Positions 13,701-27,359 of a DNA stretch of 64,000 nt are shown piece after piece. Under the pieces are notes generated by a model. That model did not search any database and was not told the DNA's origin. It was given only the letters and a program-made list of their open reading frames with translations. Each line of letters starts with the position of its first letter. Position 1 is the stretch's first letter. Position numbers and translations under genes: made by a program. The DNA is from Corydoras sp. C115. Its lineage: Eukaryota > Chordata > Actinopteri > Siluriformes > Callichthyidae. Where the stretch lies: positions 310,001 to 374,000 of the forward strand of contig JAFMOC010000106.1 in the NCBI GenBank assembly GCA_019802505.1, in the 5' to 3' direction.

Positions 13701-14981
13701 AGACAAAGACATACACAATTTACCAAAATGTCTCAGTTCTGACTTTCAATATTTTGAAATCTGTAGATTTTTTCCCATCAATTTTACTTTGACCTTCTGA
13801 ACTGATCACTCATTTTGTAAGTTACCTTGAGTACCTTTTTGACTGTTTGTATGGACACAATAGTCACTGAACTTTCACTGACTTCAAATCATTGCTGGGT
13901 GACTTTTCTTAAAAAAAAATACACAACCTGTGTATTTAAAAAAACATAAATAGATCAGTTGTGCATATTCTTTAAGCAAATGTTTATTTTTTAAACAGTT
14001 TTATTCATGTGAAATAAAAAAAATGTGCGTTTATAGGGCAACTACATTCATAATTACATTCGAGGTTGAGTTAATTCTTGTGAACTGTGCAAATATAATG
14101 GAAAGTAAATGTAAAATAAACAATGACTAAACTTTGATTAATTTATTTGTAATGGATAAACTCCTGTGCTACTTAAGTGATTCATTCTATTTTAATTTTG
14201 CATTTCTTACGCAAAAGCTTGATAATCTTGACCAAACAATAAAATAATAGTGACAAACAGGTGGTACAGCCAATTAAACAAAGCGAAATATTTTTGAAAA
14301 TCCTTTGTTCAGTAGCCCTGTTTTTCATAACATTTGAAATTGGATTTAAAATCCACTAATGTGACCAATAAGGCATCTTAAGTTTAGACAGCTTTACTGT
14401 CAGTACCTAATTTTTGCAAAAAAAAAAAAAAAAAAAACACACATCATGCAAACTCTTCAAATCCATTTTAGTCTTGTAGCTTGTAGCTGAATTTTTATTC
14501 TACTCTTCTTTGCAAAAGTTTTGTAGTCTTGCTATATTTTATGGATTATCTTGCATGTTTAGCTTGTTTGAGGTTTGGCTAGGAACTTTCCTACCTGAAT
14601 ACCATTCCAAATGTTTGGTTTGCCTTTTATCAAATGGTTTATGGGTTTTTTTTACTGTGGTTTTGAATCATTATCTGATTGAAGTTATTCCCTTTTTTAC
14701 TTTTAGCCTCTCAATAGTTCAATACTTTTGATTAAATGCAGTTCCTCTTTTCACATCCAAATGCTTTATTTGGAAATTGTGACTAAATTGTTCTGTAATG
14801 ATGTTGTCCATAGGGACTGTCAGCCATTAACAATAAGACTTAAAATGTTTATATGAATCCAAAATGCTAATTTGCTTCTGGAATTAATAAGGTTAATCTA
14901 TCTATCTAAAAATCCTGCCAGTGCAAACCATTGTCTTTATATTTGTATGCTCTCTGATCTAGGTCACATTTAGTATGTAAA

Positions 14982-14986
<5 letters not shown>

Positions 14987-15041
<55 letters not shown>

Positions 15042-15046
15042 CATAT
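14987..15046. repeat. Microsatellite (TA)n
   Basis: About 24 TA units followed by interrupted TACATA units. Confidence 0.95.
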
Positions 15047-15475
15047 CTTGATACATGAACATTACGCAGACAGATAGGAAGTTGGAAATCCATAACAATA
15101 AACCATTGATAAATGACATACCACCTTATTAACAAACCATAATTTGGTATCTTTAACACAAAATTCTTAAAAAAATTGTAAGCTATGCCTTGGCATGATA
15201 AGCTAAAATATCCAATAATATGATGCTTTAATCATCAGGGATAAATCATTTTAATATAATATTAGTTAGGTCACGGATTAAGCCCTGGCAGTTTTCAAAA
15301 GGTATTTTGATAAGGCACTGACAGGATTTTTCTGTCTAGATTGAAAACTTCAGGATTCACCTGCAAGCCATAATTTATTTATTTGAGGGTAAAATATGAG
15401 TCTTAGGAATATTTTCTATAAAGTATAATCAATGGAAAAATGTCAATTAAATCTATTGCATAACATTTTCTAAGA

Positions 15476-15919
15476 CCTTTTTCTAAGATATTCTAAGATA
15501 TTTATTTAGTGTTATGACCACTTCATACAATTTATGCTTAGACACGCACACACTCAGACATACACAGCCTAACATTCAGTTTGAATACAATGATGAGTGC
15601 ATAATTGCACTAAATGCTAAATGTAGTATGATAGCTGTTTTGGAATGTCTTTCATTTCAGAATTTCTCTGTGATTGTAAAGATGTAGTATAAAGAAAATA
15701 CAATAAAAAGTATAAACAAGAGTATGGGTTTCTTTCACCACCTGACCGCATGTTACTGGATAACAGCAGAATGATTCAAAGAAAAGGGTGTGGAGTAATT
15801 GAGGCACACAGTCATTGCTTCACTTTATCCGACTCACAGTCAGATACCACATAAAGCACACCTTGGCCATCAGCTACTTCTGATTTTTTTCAGTTGCTCC
15901 TCAGCTTCATTTGACCAAA
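15476..15919 (-). other. slc6a2: Probable slc6a2 3' UTR with candidate poly(A) signals
   Basis: Sequence after the TGA stop. The first AATAAA on the minus strand is at 15501-15506 and overlapping copies follow at about 15373-15383. Use of either would give a 3' UTR of roughly 0.45-0.55 kb. No transcript evidence is available here. Confidence 0.35.
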
Positions 15920-15943
15920 TCAGATAGCCAACCAGTGTTTGAG
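15920..15943 (-). CDS. slc6a2: slc6a2 terminal coding micro-exon (7 residues and stop)
   Basis: Encodes LKHWLAI and TGA. The acceptor TTTTGCAG precedes it directly. Human NET ends LQHWLAI. The last residues form a PDZ ligand in the mammalian protein. The 24 coding bases are separated from exon 13 by about 1.16 kb. Confidence 0.9.
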   Translation of the reverse strand, partial: LKHWLAI

Positions 15944-18900
15944 CTGCAAAACCAGGACACAAATGTCACACACACAAGCACACTGTGATTTTTGCTTAAA
16001 ACAATCGTTATTAATTAAATTCATTAAGTTTGTATGGCCATGTTTGATTAGCAATTCCTTAAACACAATACCCTTTAAATTGATTGGTTTGGTTCTCACA
16101 TGAGATATAAACCTGTATAAAAATGTCTAGTTTTTTTTTTTTACATTTAACAAACATCATTCTAGTAAAGTGAGGAAAAAACTATCTTTGCATAATCTTT
16201 TTATAAAGCTGTTGAAACCTTAAAAAATAAATAAACAGCGTTCAACTGCTCTATTGTAATTTATCACAGTTCATAGTTCACAGGTCATACAAGAACATTC
16301 AACTTACTATCCTTAAGACAGTAGGCCTGATATGACACATACTCCCCTGCCTTTACTTGAGGAAAAACTTGTAACTTTAACCTTTTTTTTTGTTGTTTGT
16401 TGTTTGTTTTCACATCTTTATTTTAAGGCCCTTTAGAAAGCACATTGTGCACTAATAATGGCGGAATCCTTAAGGACCATTCATTTTAATGTTGCAGTAA
16501 ATATGACTGGTGACAAAGCACATGTGGCAGCTGAAAGATGAGTGGTTTTACCAAAGCAAGTTTAAAATGTTACTTTTCCGAACCCCAGGAATTTCATTAA
16601 TCTGACCAAAGTTTTAAAATAATTTCATTTTAATTATTGGGTTTTATGATGGTCATTTTTTCCACTTTGTGGCAAACTGATTAATCTAGTGGCTATTTTC
16701 TATTAGTGTATCAGTCATTTAGCAGTGCATTAGAATGCTTTAATCAGGTCAACTGTTACAACATACTGAGTTACCTTATCCGTGTTTGTCACTAAACCAT
16801 ATTTACAGAAAACTGTTTGGATGTAAATGCAAATAGTATGCAAAGTGTGTAATGCCAAGCTGCTCAGTCTTGAGGACACTTGCCTAAAGGCATTCACAAT
16901 GTCCAAAGTGACATTACAAAATTATTAATCTTCTGGCAAAGAAGATTCACTAAAAATATCACTAAAAAATCAATCCATATTTTTAGTTTCTGGACTGTTT
17001 CTTTTATTACATTTCATTTGTGATCTTGGATTTACCACATCTTTAAGTAAAGCATCTATAACACAAAACATTTATACTGACAAAATCGAGTGGAAAGCAT
17101 CTTACTTTAAACTGTCTGACATTCCCTTCAGCAACTAGATGATGTTCATTTTCAGGTGTTAAACAGTATGCGATTTTCTGAAAGAGAATCATCCAACAAC
17201 AGATAAGGTAAAAGTGTTAAAATATTTCATAAGTCTTCTTAAACTAATGCAAATGCAGCAATAATTAAATAATACTGACCTGTTTAAAGGTACCTGGCAC
17301 ACTGAAAAACTTGTAGATGGCATAGAGTGGTACAAATATCATTGAGGACATGGCGACGCTCCAACCGACCAAAGTGGCCCATGGTGGAAACGTGTAATCT
17401 TCATACTTGAGATCATTTGCAGTAATGATGCTAGCTATCACCACAACCTGCAAAAGCACAAGCATAGTTTCATATACAGTTTGTGAGAAAAGGAAAGATT
17501 CTTCAGATAATTGTAAAAGACTTATTTTAGCTTCATATTTCACTTTTCACAATGTTAAATAGGTGAATAAACTTTGAAGAACACATTTGCTGTAAGTGTT
17601 ACAAACATCATGTTTTATGTTTGAGTGGTTTATGCAATTGCAGGAGGAGCTTAAATTGCTATTTTAAAAAAGCAAACTGGTTTTACAGCAAAATTAAGAT
17701 GCCTAAACCATTTGCAACAAGAAAGTTTCACTTATATTGCTAACTTTCTATAAACATTGACTCTCCCCGTTCCCCTGAGAAGCGGATTCAAATTTCAATG
17801 TCATTCTAACACTTTGCATACTCCTCTCGTTAATAAAAATTAACCACTACAAGGACACGAAACCTCTCTTGCCTGATGTTTTTTTTGGCAGAATGCTCTT
17901 TTATTAACACCTCAAAAGGTAAGAATCATTGAACAGTACCTACAGTTCATCAGTTCTTTTTGAAAAACAGTTTTAATTTTTCGATTTCGAGTATCGATTA
18001 TTGGGATTATTCCAATGATCAGTTGTCTATAATTATTAAGAATAATCGAGATTCCAGAGGTAACCTGTAGCAAGACCATATTATAAAGCATTTAGCCTAT
18101 TTGAATGATTTACTTCATTACTCACTCTAGATTTGAAACATTTAATCAAAGTAAAACAGGTTAAAATGATTTCAAAATAATATTTAATCAGACAATGTCA
18201 GAAACATTAAACTATTTATGACTCCAGGTTCAGCAGTGATTCTATTGTGTTGAGTCATGACCATACTTGTATACTGTAAATTTCACTGCTCTCAATGGCC
18301 TGTACAGTGTCAGTGGATACTTTGTTGTAAAGTGTTGTCACTATTTTATTATTTGTTTTGCTTTCACATTCTAACAGGCAAGCTAGGCTATAAAATAACA
18401 GGCAAGCTAGCACTTTCAATTGGGAACATCAAAGTTAATACACTAATCTTAATGTTAATACACAAACTTTAAAACATACATTAATTTGCCAACATGTCAT
18501 TTCTCCCCTGTTGTCTCCTTTAAATAAATGAAAGCATTTAATAGTAGATAGCAAAATATGTTCCACTCATCATCAGGGTGTTTTGTAATATAGTAAACTT
18601 ACGCATCACCAGACACCATATCTGCTTTTTTAACAGTTCTAAGGTTTATATTGTGCCTCAAATTACAAAATCACAGCAGGGGAAAAGGTGTTTCTCCAAC
18701 AAAGGCACTGAACTGTAAAATGACCTTCCCCATGTTTTTTTGTCATGATTACAAATTGACAGTCTGGCGTTCAAGACCATGTGGAGTTAGTGATCTGTCT
18801 TGTTGTTTTTCTCATCTTTATTATAATATCTGGCCTATGGCTAATTTTAACAATTAAGATTTGCTGTAGCAAATTTCTATGTAAATAAATTCATTTATTT

Positions 18901-21900
18901 TCTTGTGGGCAAAATGTAAACACAACATTATCTTCCATAAGTGACACTTATTGTTCTAATGTACTACTTTAGGGATAGTTATTGGATCTGGGCAAAATTG
19001 TTCAAAAAGTTCTTGAACTGTAAATAGTACCTTACATGGTACTACCCCAGTAAGAAGCACATTAACCCTAAATATACAAAAAAATACCTTCTTTTCCTGC
19101 CCACATACTATAGACATGACATGCTTAACAACCTCAGACTGCCCTCAGACATTAAAAGTTAAAGTTTAATTTAACTCCATTGTTTAGCAAATATTTTAAA
19201 GACAGAACTATTTTACAGAAAAATGCTTGTGTGATTAGATTTCGTTTAAGGTTTTCTTTTTGTTATAAGGCTGAGTACCTTTTTTATTTTCATTGTTTAC
19301 GAAAGCTTACACATTAGTTTTAATGTTTATATTTGTAAAATCCATTTAATATTTCTTCTATTTACTTTGTTTTAAAGATTTGCTGTGAACATGAACTACA
19401 AATTCCAAATCAACCAGCTATCAATCTTAAATGTCAGTGCAATGTAAGTGTCACTAATCTGCGTAGAATCTTACATTCTGGTGAATGAGGGTTCCTGGTG
19501 TTTTGATCACTTCAATGCAGTTACATTCAAAAGCATGAACATGGACAAATCTCCTTTCGGTAGGGATTTTGTTTAAATGCAACTAAAGTGTATGCAGCAT
19601 CTGTTGTTGATCCAAATCTTGTCCTATTATTATTTAAGGTAGTAATTTGTATATGAACATGGTACTTGCTGAAGATCCATTCTTTGGAACAGATTGCAAA
19701 GGCATAGGGTCATAAGATCCCAGCTCCATTAAATAAGCTGTATTTCCTTTGATTTTTTTTTTTTAAGTTTTAAAATTGTATTTTTCTTGCAACTCTACCT
19801 ACATCTATGCTATATTCAATGCATCTGCTTTGCTCAGATGTTTATCTACTAGGATGCAGTTATACATTTAGGTATTCTGCTACTTAGTCCTGGTACATTT
19901 TATCGACATTAGTAGATGATTCTTCTTTAAATCGTTACATAATTGGCATTCATATGCTTTTGTTCAGCAAAACCAAAATTTTAAATAAATTTAAACTTTA
20001 GACTTTTCTTCTCTTGCAAGAAATATGCTGAAATATGAATTTACAGTCATATTCAAATGAAAATACATAACTTACTTTTAATGGTAATTGTCATTTACTA
20101 ATTAAGAGATGTAATACATTTATTATTGACATTCTGAAGTATTACATTATTATTTTAACAACTACTATTTTACACTTAATTTTTTTTGCATATGGTCTAT
20201 AGCTTTTGTTTAATGCATCACTATATTCACTTGGATGATATTAGTGAGGTCCAATTGTGTTTTTTCCCATGTAATCTCTTACCAGTAGAAAAACAGGACT
20301 GACAAACTTCCAGCAAAGCCTCCAGTAGAGTCCTGGCCTAAAGCCCATCATTCGCTCAATGTCTTCACTGAATCTGTCCACCCCTGAAAACCACAGACAG
20401 ACACCATTTTCAATCAGAGAAAATGTTAAAAACAACTTTTCAGACCTGTGCATTTAAGTTCTTTCTGATATTTGACCCAATTATTAATAAAATAGGATAT
20501 GAAGAGGAAAGAGTGAATATGACTGCATAGGTCATTGGAGTTTATACACCAACACCGTTTTACAGTTCAGAGTTACAGCAAGTGCTACTTCAACTGTCAT
20601 TGCATGTTATAATGTACACCATTGTTCTTTACTGCAGACAAGATGCCTAACCTGAACTTAAATCAAAAAGGGTTTATATACTTTTGGTTAAACTCGTTTA
20701 TGTAAACACAACCAATTATATAAAAGTCAATGCAAAGGCATTTTCAAATAATCAACCCCTACCGTAGAACCACGACACTCCTATTGCTTCAACAAGAACT
20801 GCAAACAGAATGGATGTCCCTGCAGCATATTGGTCCAGGAGTGTAAAGACATAGATTCCTCCCTTAAGACAAAGTTAGGAAAAGTTAGATTTGCCGCTAA
20901 GAGTATCAACAAAAATCCCTCACAGAACATTTACATCTATACAACTACATTATTGAATTTATAACACCCCTATAATTAGGGGGACCTTGTTAGATATTTA
21001 ACACTTACTGCTGATATGTTCTCATATTAAAACTACAAATAAATAGCTTTACATTATTTGATCAGCAATTATTCAGTTTGTGTAATTAAACCCAGAATTA
21101 TCCAATTTTGCCCGCAAGCCAAGGACTTTTATCAAACCACAACCTATGGAAGTAATGATGGAAAGCATGTGAGACTGGATAGAAGTCAAATGACTTTTGT
21201 TATCTCAGAAACCAAGATTAAATTAAACATTTTCTGAAACATAGACATGGGATAGTTATATATCCAAAAGGCCTCTGTTTACCTCAGCAAAACAAATTAC
21301 TAAACTTATGACAAACTGTGAAGGAAAAATAAATATTGCTGAAATACTTAATGGTAATATAGGCAAGTCAAAAATTCATGACTATTTGTTTATAATCACA
21401 AAAAGGTTTTTAAAGCCTCTTGCATGCATTACTGTTACTTTAAGGGAATTTTGTGTACAAGCATGAGTCATACTTTAGTAATGCACAGTAAAGCAACCAG
21501 GAAGGTCCCAAAGGCAGTGATAAAGGTGAACAATTTTCTGTGTCTCTTTAGGATCTTGAAATCATCTGTGAGTCCTGTGATGACTGCTTCCATTCCACCC
21601 ATCTGAAAGCACAATCAAAGTATAACTTTTTATTAAGGTTTGGTATAGGAGGCATTTTAAAAGCATTATCATACAAATGATCTGACTAGATAAATTGACT
21701 GGACAAGAGGCATTTCAGGAAAGTTGATCATCTATTAATCAACTATGTAGGTGTTCACCCATCTTTCACCTACAATCTGCCTCGTCTATAAATTTGAATA
21801 AAGCTTATTTATCAACAATTCAGTACTTCATCCTGTCAATTGAGATCTGTAGTGAAAAAATATTATCCACTGCCTGGCAATAAAAATCCTGTGCAATGAT

Positions 21901-24549
21901 CTAGAGTTAGCCCTTGCTGGGTGTTGTTTGGCATTTATTACCTGAATGTACTGAATGACCAGGCCAATAATTTATTTTTCCCAGTATAGAAATATTATAA
22001 GACACCAATGCCAAGATTCATCAGATTGTGAAAGGTTGATTTAGGGAACATAAGGAATCGATTTTATTAATAATATGGTCTTCTCTAACCTTGACATTTA
22101 AAAGTCTTGCATGCAGGTCCTAGAGAATACTTTAGACAGACAGAATACTTTAGTGATTCAACTCTTCCATTGTCAATATGATATAATATCTTGGCCAGCA
22201 ATGAATTGAACTCTTGATGGGAACAAATATTGTAATGTTGCATATGGTTTTAAAAACAATGCCATGGTAAATGCACCATGATCAAAGCTATAGGTAAGCC
22301 AACCATATCGTGTGCAGAGTTCTTGTGCAGGGGTCCAAGTCGTGTACCTCAGTGCTATTTAGAAAACTGAAAACTTATTGTCTTGTACTAGAAGATTTTT
22401 TTTCTACCACCTTATTTATACATTCTATAACATTAGATAGTATACAGTATTATTACAAACCAAAAAAATAGTTATTTTTGTTACATACAAACAATGGCTT
22501 GCTAATAATCTAGGAAGATGATTGATATTTGAATACTTACAATAATGCCCATAATTCTATGTACGCTTATGTACGCTTCTAGCTGTAAACTTTCAACAAG
22601 CAACTACCAACGTATTTTTGTAAATCACAGGCTACAGCCTTTAAATTTAATATGAATTTTATGTACAGTGTGAACTTACAGCACTGTCAATTCCGAGTGT
22701 TAACAGCATTATGAAAAAGAATATGGCAAAAAAAGTAGAGCCAGGGAGAGTGGAGATGGCCTCTGGGTAGATGATGAACACAAGTCCAGCCCCTGTATGC
22801 CCACACACAACAAAGTTATGGTAGTAAACATAGCTTAATAGTGTAAAATTACACATATTTAATCTTTAGTAATAACATGCGTACCTTCAGTGGCCACTTC
22901 GTTAATAGTGACATTATGTTTTTCAGCCATGTAACCTAGCACTGAAAAAATGGCAAACCCTGAGAAGAAACTGGTGACGCAGTTTATGGTGCTGGTCAGC
23001 ATAGCATCTCTGAAAAACACAGGTTAATACCTTTTAATGCATATCCCTGGTATTTCATTAATTCCACGAAAACATGAATTCTTTGACGCATGCTTAATAA
23101 TCATATATCCACAGTTAATTTAAAATGTATAAATGTTGCCAGTAAGAGTAGTATGTTTACATTTTGAAGTCCACCACCAACCTAATTTAAAAGTTACCAC
23201 CTTTTATTTAACTAATTGTATTCTAACAGTATATAATGCCACTATACCATCAACCATAATATGACCAATTATGCTATTATCAAATATATTTAAAAGTGTT
23301 TTGCAGGAAATGGAAAAATAAATGCCTTGTCCCTTGTTCAATATTCGGGAAAAAATCTGTTATCAAGATCTCTGTTAGTTGGTTGAAAGATTGCTCCACG
23401 TGCTCCTGACAGCCAGAACCCCCCTCATGAGAAAGATTAATGTCTCTTTGTAGCTGACATGCTTTTTGGACAGCAAAACAGAACGGTCATGACATTTGCC
23501 AGCTAATAGCTCATTTTGGCGTTGGCTTTGACTTTAGATCCAATTAATTAATAATAAAAAACAGAATGGCTATCAATTATCTGAGCCTGCAAAATATCTG
23601 TAAGAGTGGGTGATGGCAAAACTAAATAACCTGAATGAAATCTCACCTATAGCAATTATTCTCAAACTTGTTGTAGCTGGCAAAGGCTATAAGCACACCA
23701 AAGCCTGCACCCAAAGAATAGAAGATTTGCGTTGCAGCATCAATCCAAACCTGCAACATGTAATAAAAATTAAAGTTAAAATATTTATAGGTATCACTGT
23801 AATGATACCTTATTTCTACAATATTCACTTTATATAGTCACAGAATAATAAAAATAAGGAATATTAAGGAATATTTTATTTTATAAATAAGGAATATTGC
23901 ATGGCCTTTTGAATAGTGTGTAAAATTAATGGTATTGCTTTTATATTTGTTCACATTTTTCTTTAATTTGTTTTTGTTTGTTTTTGGTCTCTCCTCTCAT
24001 TCTGGATCTCTGGACAAAAATCCATCCATTTCTTTTCTATCATTGATTTCATTTATAAAGTAATATGCTAATTAATTCACTGTAAATCTACAGTCATTGT
24101 ACACAGAGTGAATTGTCCCTTACCCAACATTCTTCCAAAACTGCAAATTTTATGACAGTAAATACAAATTGTGGCCTATATATATGTTTTGAGTTTTGTA
24201 TTTTGTTGCATCTAATAATATGATTAGCAGAACAGAAAACAGCTATTTCCCACTTTGTTCATGTTTACCAAGGGTGCCAAAATCTGTGGGGGAGACTGCA
24301 AATCAATTTAACAAGTTCCAGCTTCTTTAAAAACATTTCACTGTATTTAGTTTATTGTAAAATATGCTACAACTGGACATTGGGGATTATTCTCTTTAAT
24401 CGTTGGTACTTTACTGACTATTAATTGGATTTTGAAACCATTTAAATGTTAATGTTGCTGTTTTTATTCTAGACAGTCTGGTTTTTCTGGGGAGTAGAAT
24501 GACAAATTTTATTTGTTTGAATGTCTTAATCTTTATTTGCAGTTTAAAT

Positions 24550-24626
<77 letters not shown>

Positions 24627-27260
24627 TCCCTAGCGAGGATTTATTTATCTTCCACCAATGATAACAATATTAATGGATTATATTGGAAGAAGGTGGGAAG
24701 TAGTTCAAGTGGGAGGTAAGTTTTATTTTATATTGTGATAAATTCAATTCTTACTTGGGGCTTTTTGAGCTTTGTTATGTCGACACGGAGGTATTCACGT
24801 ATTCCATTCACAGCACCTGGTAGTGTGATTCCTCTAATCAGTAGCACCAGCAACACAATGTAAGGCATTGTGGCAGTGATGTATACAACCTTCACACACA
24901 AACAATATGAACACATTGTAGCAATAACTTCAAAATGCACTGTGTATACAAAATGTTTCACAGCTTGATACAAAATCCATACAAAAAGATACGAAAACAG
25001 TGTCAATTACCTTTCCAGAGGATTTTACACCTTTCCACAGACTGAAGTAAAGGATAAAGATTACCAATACAAGGCATAGTGTTAGTTCCCAGCGTGGCTC
25101 TTGCAGGTCATGGATGCCCTTACTCTCATGAATGCGTAATACTTCCCGCCTAAATAAGAAAACACATCAAAACACTGTTTGAATCTCTCTCATTTTCTCA
25201 TACATTTAAAATTTTGATCAAAAGTTGTTTAAATTATCTTAATGTACCACACAAACAAATATGAATTACTATCTTACTTAAACAATTCCAGAAAAAGTTT
25301 TGGTTTTACAAGTAAGTTTTAAACTACTAAATAAAATAAATATCATCCAAGATAACAGAAGCCAAGCATGAACACACCCCTGACTAACAACCCTCTCTCC
25401 TCCTCCAACTTTGTATGGCTGCATAACAATAAATGTACCAAAGATGTATGGGACCTCACCTTCCCAAAGATAAATATTATTCATGCTGCATTTTTTCTTT
25501 GTAGACGTCAAAGCTAAATATTAGTCATGTAAATTCTACAGCTCAGGAACTTCAAAGAGTCAATAATTTAAGGCCATTGTTCTTATTTCGTAAACAGACC
25601 CATATAGGAGTGCACTGTTTTGTACATTTCCTTCCGAATTAAAATCTGACAAATGACATTTGTTCACTTTGGTCTTGCCACTTTGCAGATGTACTTATCT
25701 CCATTAATCTTTAACATCTAAGAGGCACCTCCCATAGTACCTGTTGCTATAAAAATGTTTGTTTTTTTAAACAGTCAATATTATTTGTTGTAATTTTTTT
25801 TTAATTTATTTATTGTTTTGATTTTTAAAAAATTTCTTAATAAAATGTGGGGGGAAAAATTCTTATAATTTAAAACAGACTCCATCTGTCTCTGCTGAAG
25901 TTTCCAGAGGGGAGGTTTAGTACAGTGTTCTGCTTTTAGTCATTGCTATCTGCACATCTAACTGTGACCAGTTCTGGATGAGCAACAGATCCGTGAAATG
26001 GCTTATTTGACGAGTGCGCTGAGAGACAATCAAAATGCCATGGCCGTTTTGCAATAACTGTTGGTTAGTTTTTACATCGAATCTCTCAGTATCTTTATGA
26101 AGCGCCTAAAGACTTGCACTGGAACAGAACTGCCCCAAACAATGTAGTTGGAGTCATAATAAATTGATGTCTTTGTTTAAGGTAGCTTCAAAAAACTCTT
26201 ATTGAAACTATGGGTCTGTCCAAGCTCCATAATCTGCTTTTATGGACTAGACTTTTATGGACCTTGTTTTGTTCACTAGGACTAAGTCATGCTTAGTTCA
26301 ACAAACTGTTTCCTTAAAGTTAGAAACATACTCACTATGCATGGCTGGTTGCTTGATTGTACACCTATGCGGGAATAATACCTGAATTCAATGACTACGA
26401 GACATAACCCAAAGCTTTAGCTCATATAATGGATTTGACTACAAATTATTTAGTAATACAACTTGTAATAATGTATTCAACATACAACTGCAGGTTTATT
26501 TCAGCGATTAAAAAAAATGCTGCAATTTTGACTGTTTACTGTTTAGACTATGTTTAAATTGTCTTGCATTTGACAGCTATTGTTTATCTCTGCCCACCAT
26601 GTCAAGTAAGGACAGGATTTGATTTAGAAAACAATGCGTAGCATGATGTGTGGGAGGTGTAGTATTTGAGATTTTGACACTGTCAGACAAACTATGATTA
26701 TCTGCTAGTACAATAAATGATGTGCAACATCAATAAAACAGTAAATATCACCCCCGTATTTTCTCTTTACTAATTTGACTTGTTGTACCAGTTTATTTAA
26801 AATTTCAACATGATAGAATGATGTGTGTACACACCCTAACTTTTCAAATATAATCCAACAAGTTTCAAGCATATTAATTTATATAGCACTAGTTTAAAAT
26901 AATGCATTGTCTCAGAGCAGTTTTATAGTGTTCTGAGCTTAAACTCCCAGACTAACAAGCTGAAGCAAACCCTCAGTGTCATCTGACTTTTAGTACAGGA
27001 TAAAATTAGGTATAAATTATCAGGATGCAGTAGAATGTAAACTGATGTGTTAAACACCTTTTCAGTACTGTACTAACCTCAATATTTTTTAAATAGAGAA
27101 ATACATATTTTACTTAACTTACATAGCTGAGCATATTTTCTTTTATTTTTAGGCTTTATATGGTCAGCACCAGTTCTCTAAAGTGATAAATGCATTCAGC
27201 TTCATAATACATTTTTGGCCAATGTGTACCTCCACTGCAGGGTATTAAACATGCTATTAC

Positions 27261-27359
<99 letters not shown>

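Larger units (their letters stand above)
2634..15475. other. Long gene-poor AT-rich flank downstream of slc6a2
   Basis: About 12.8 kb without any recognisable exon. It holds fragments of repeats R1 and R2, microsatellites, and a GC-richer block at 10560-10700 that resembles conserved non-coding DNA. The longest open frame (12126-12566, plus strand) has no recognisable domain and is mirrored by an open frame on the other strand. Confidence 0.5.

Noticed and set aside
23610..23837. Plus-strand frame opposite slc6a2 exon 6
   Set aside because: It is a shadow of the real exon on the minus strand. The same applies to plus-strand frames over 21424-21606, 30316-30504, 32278-32650 and 59157-59390.
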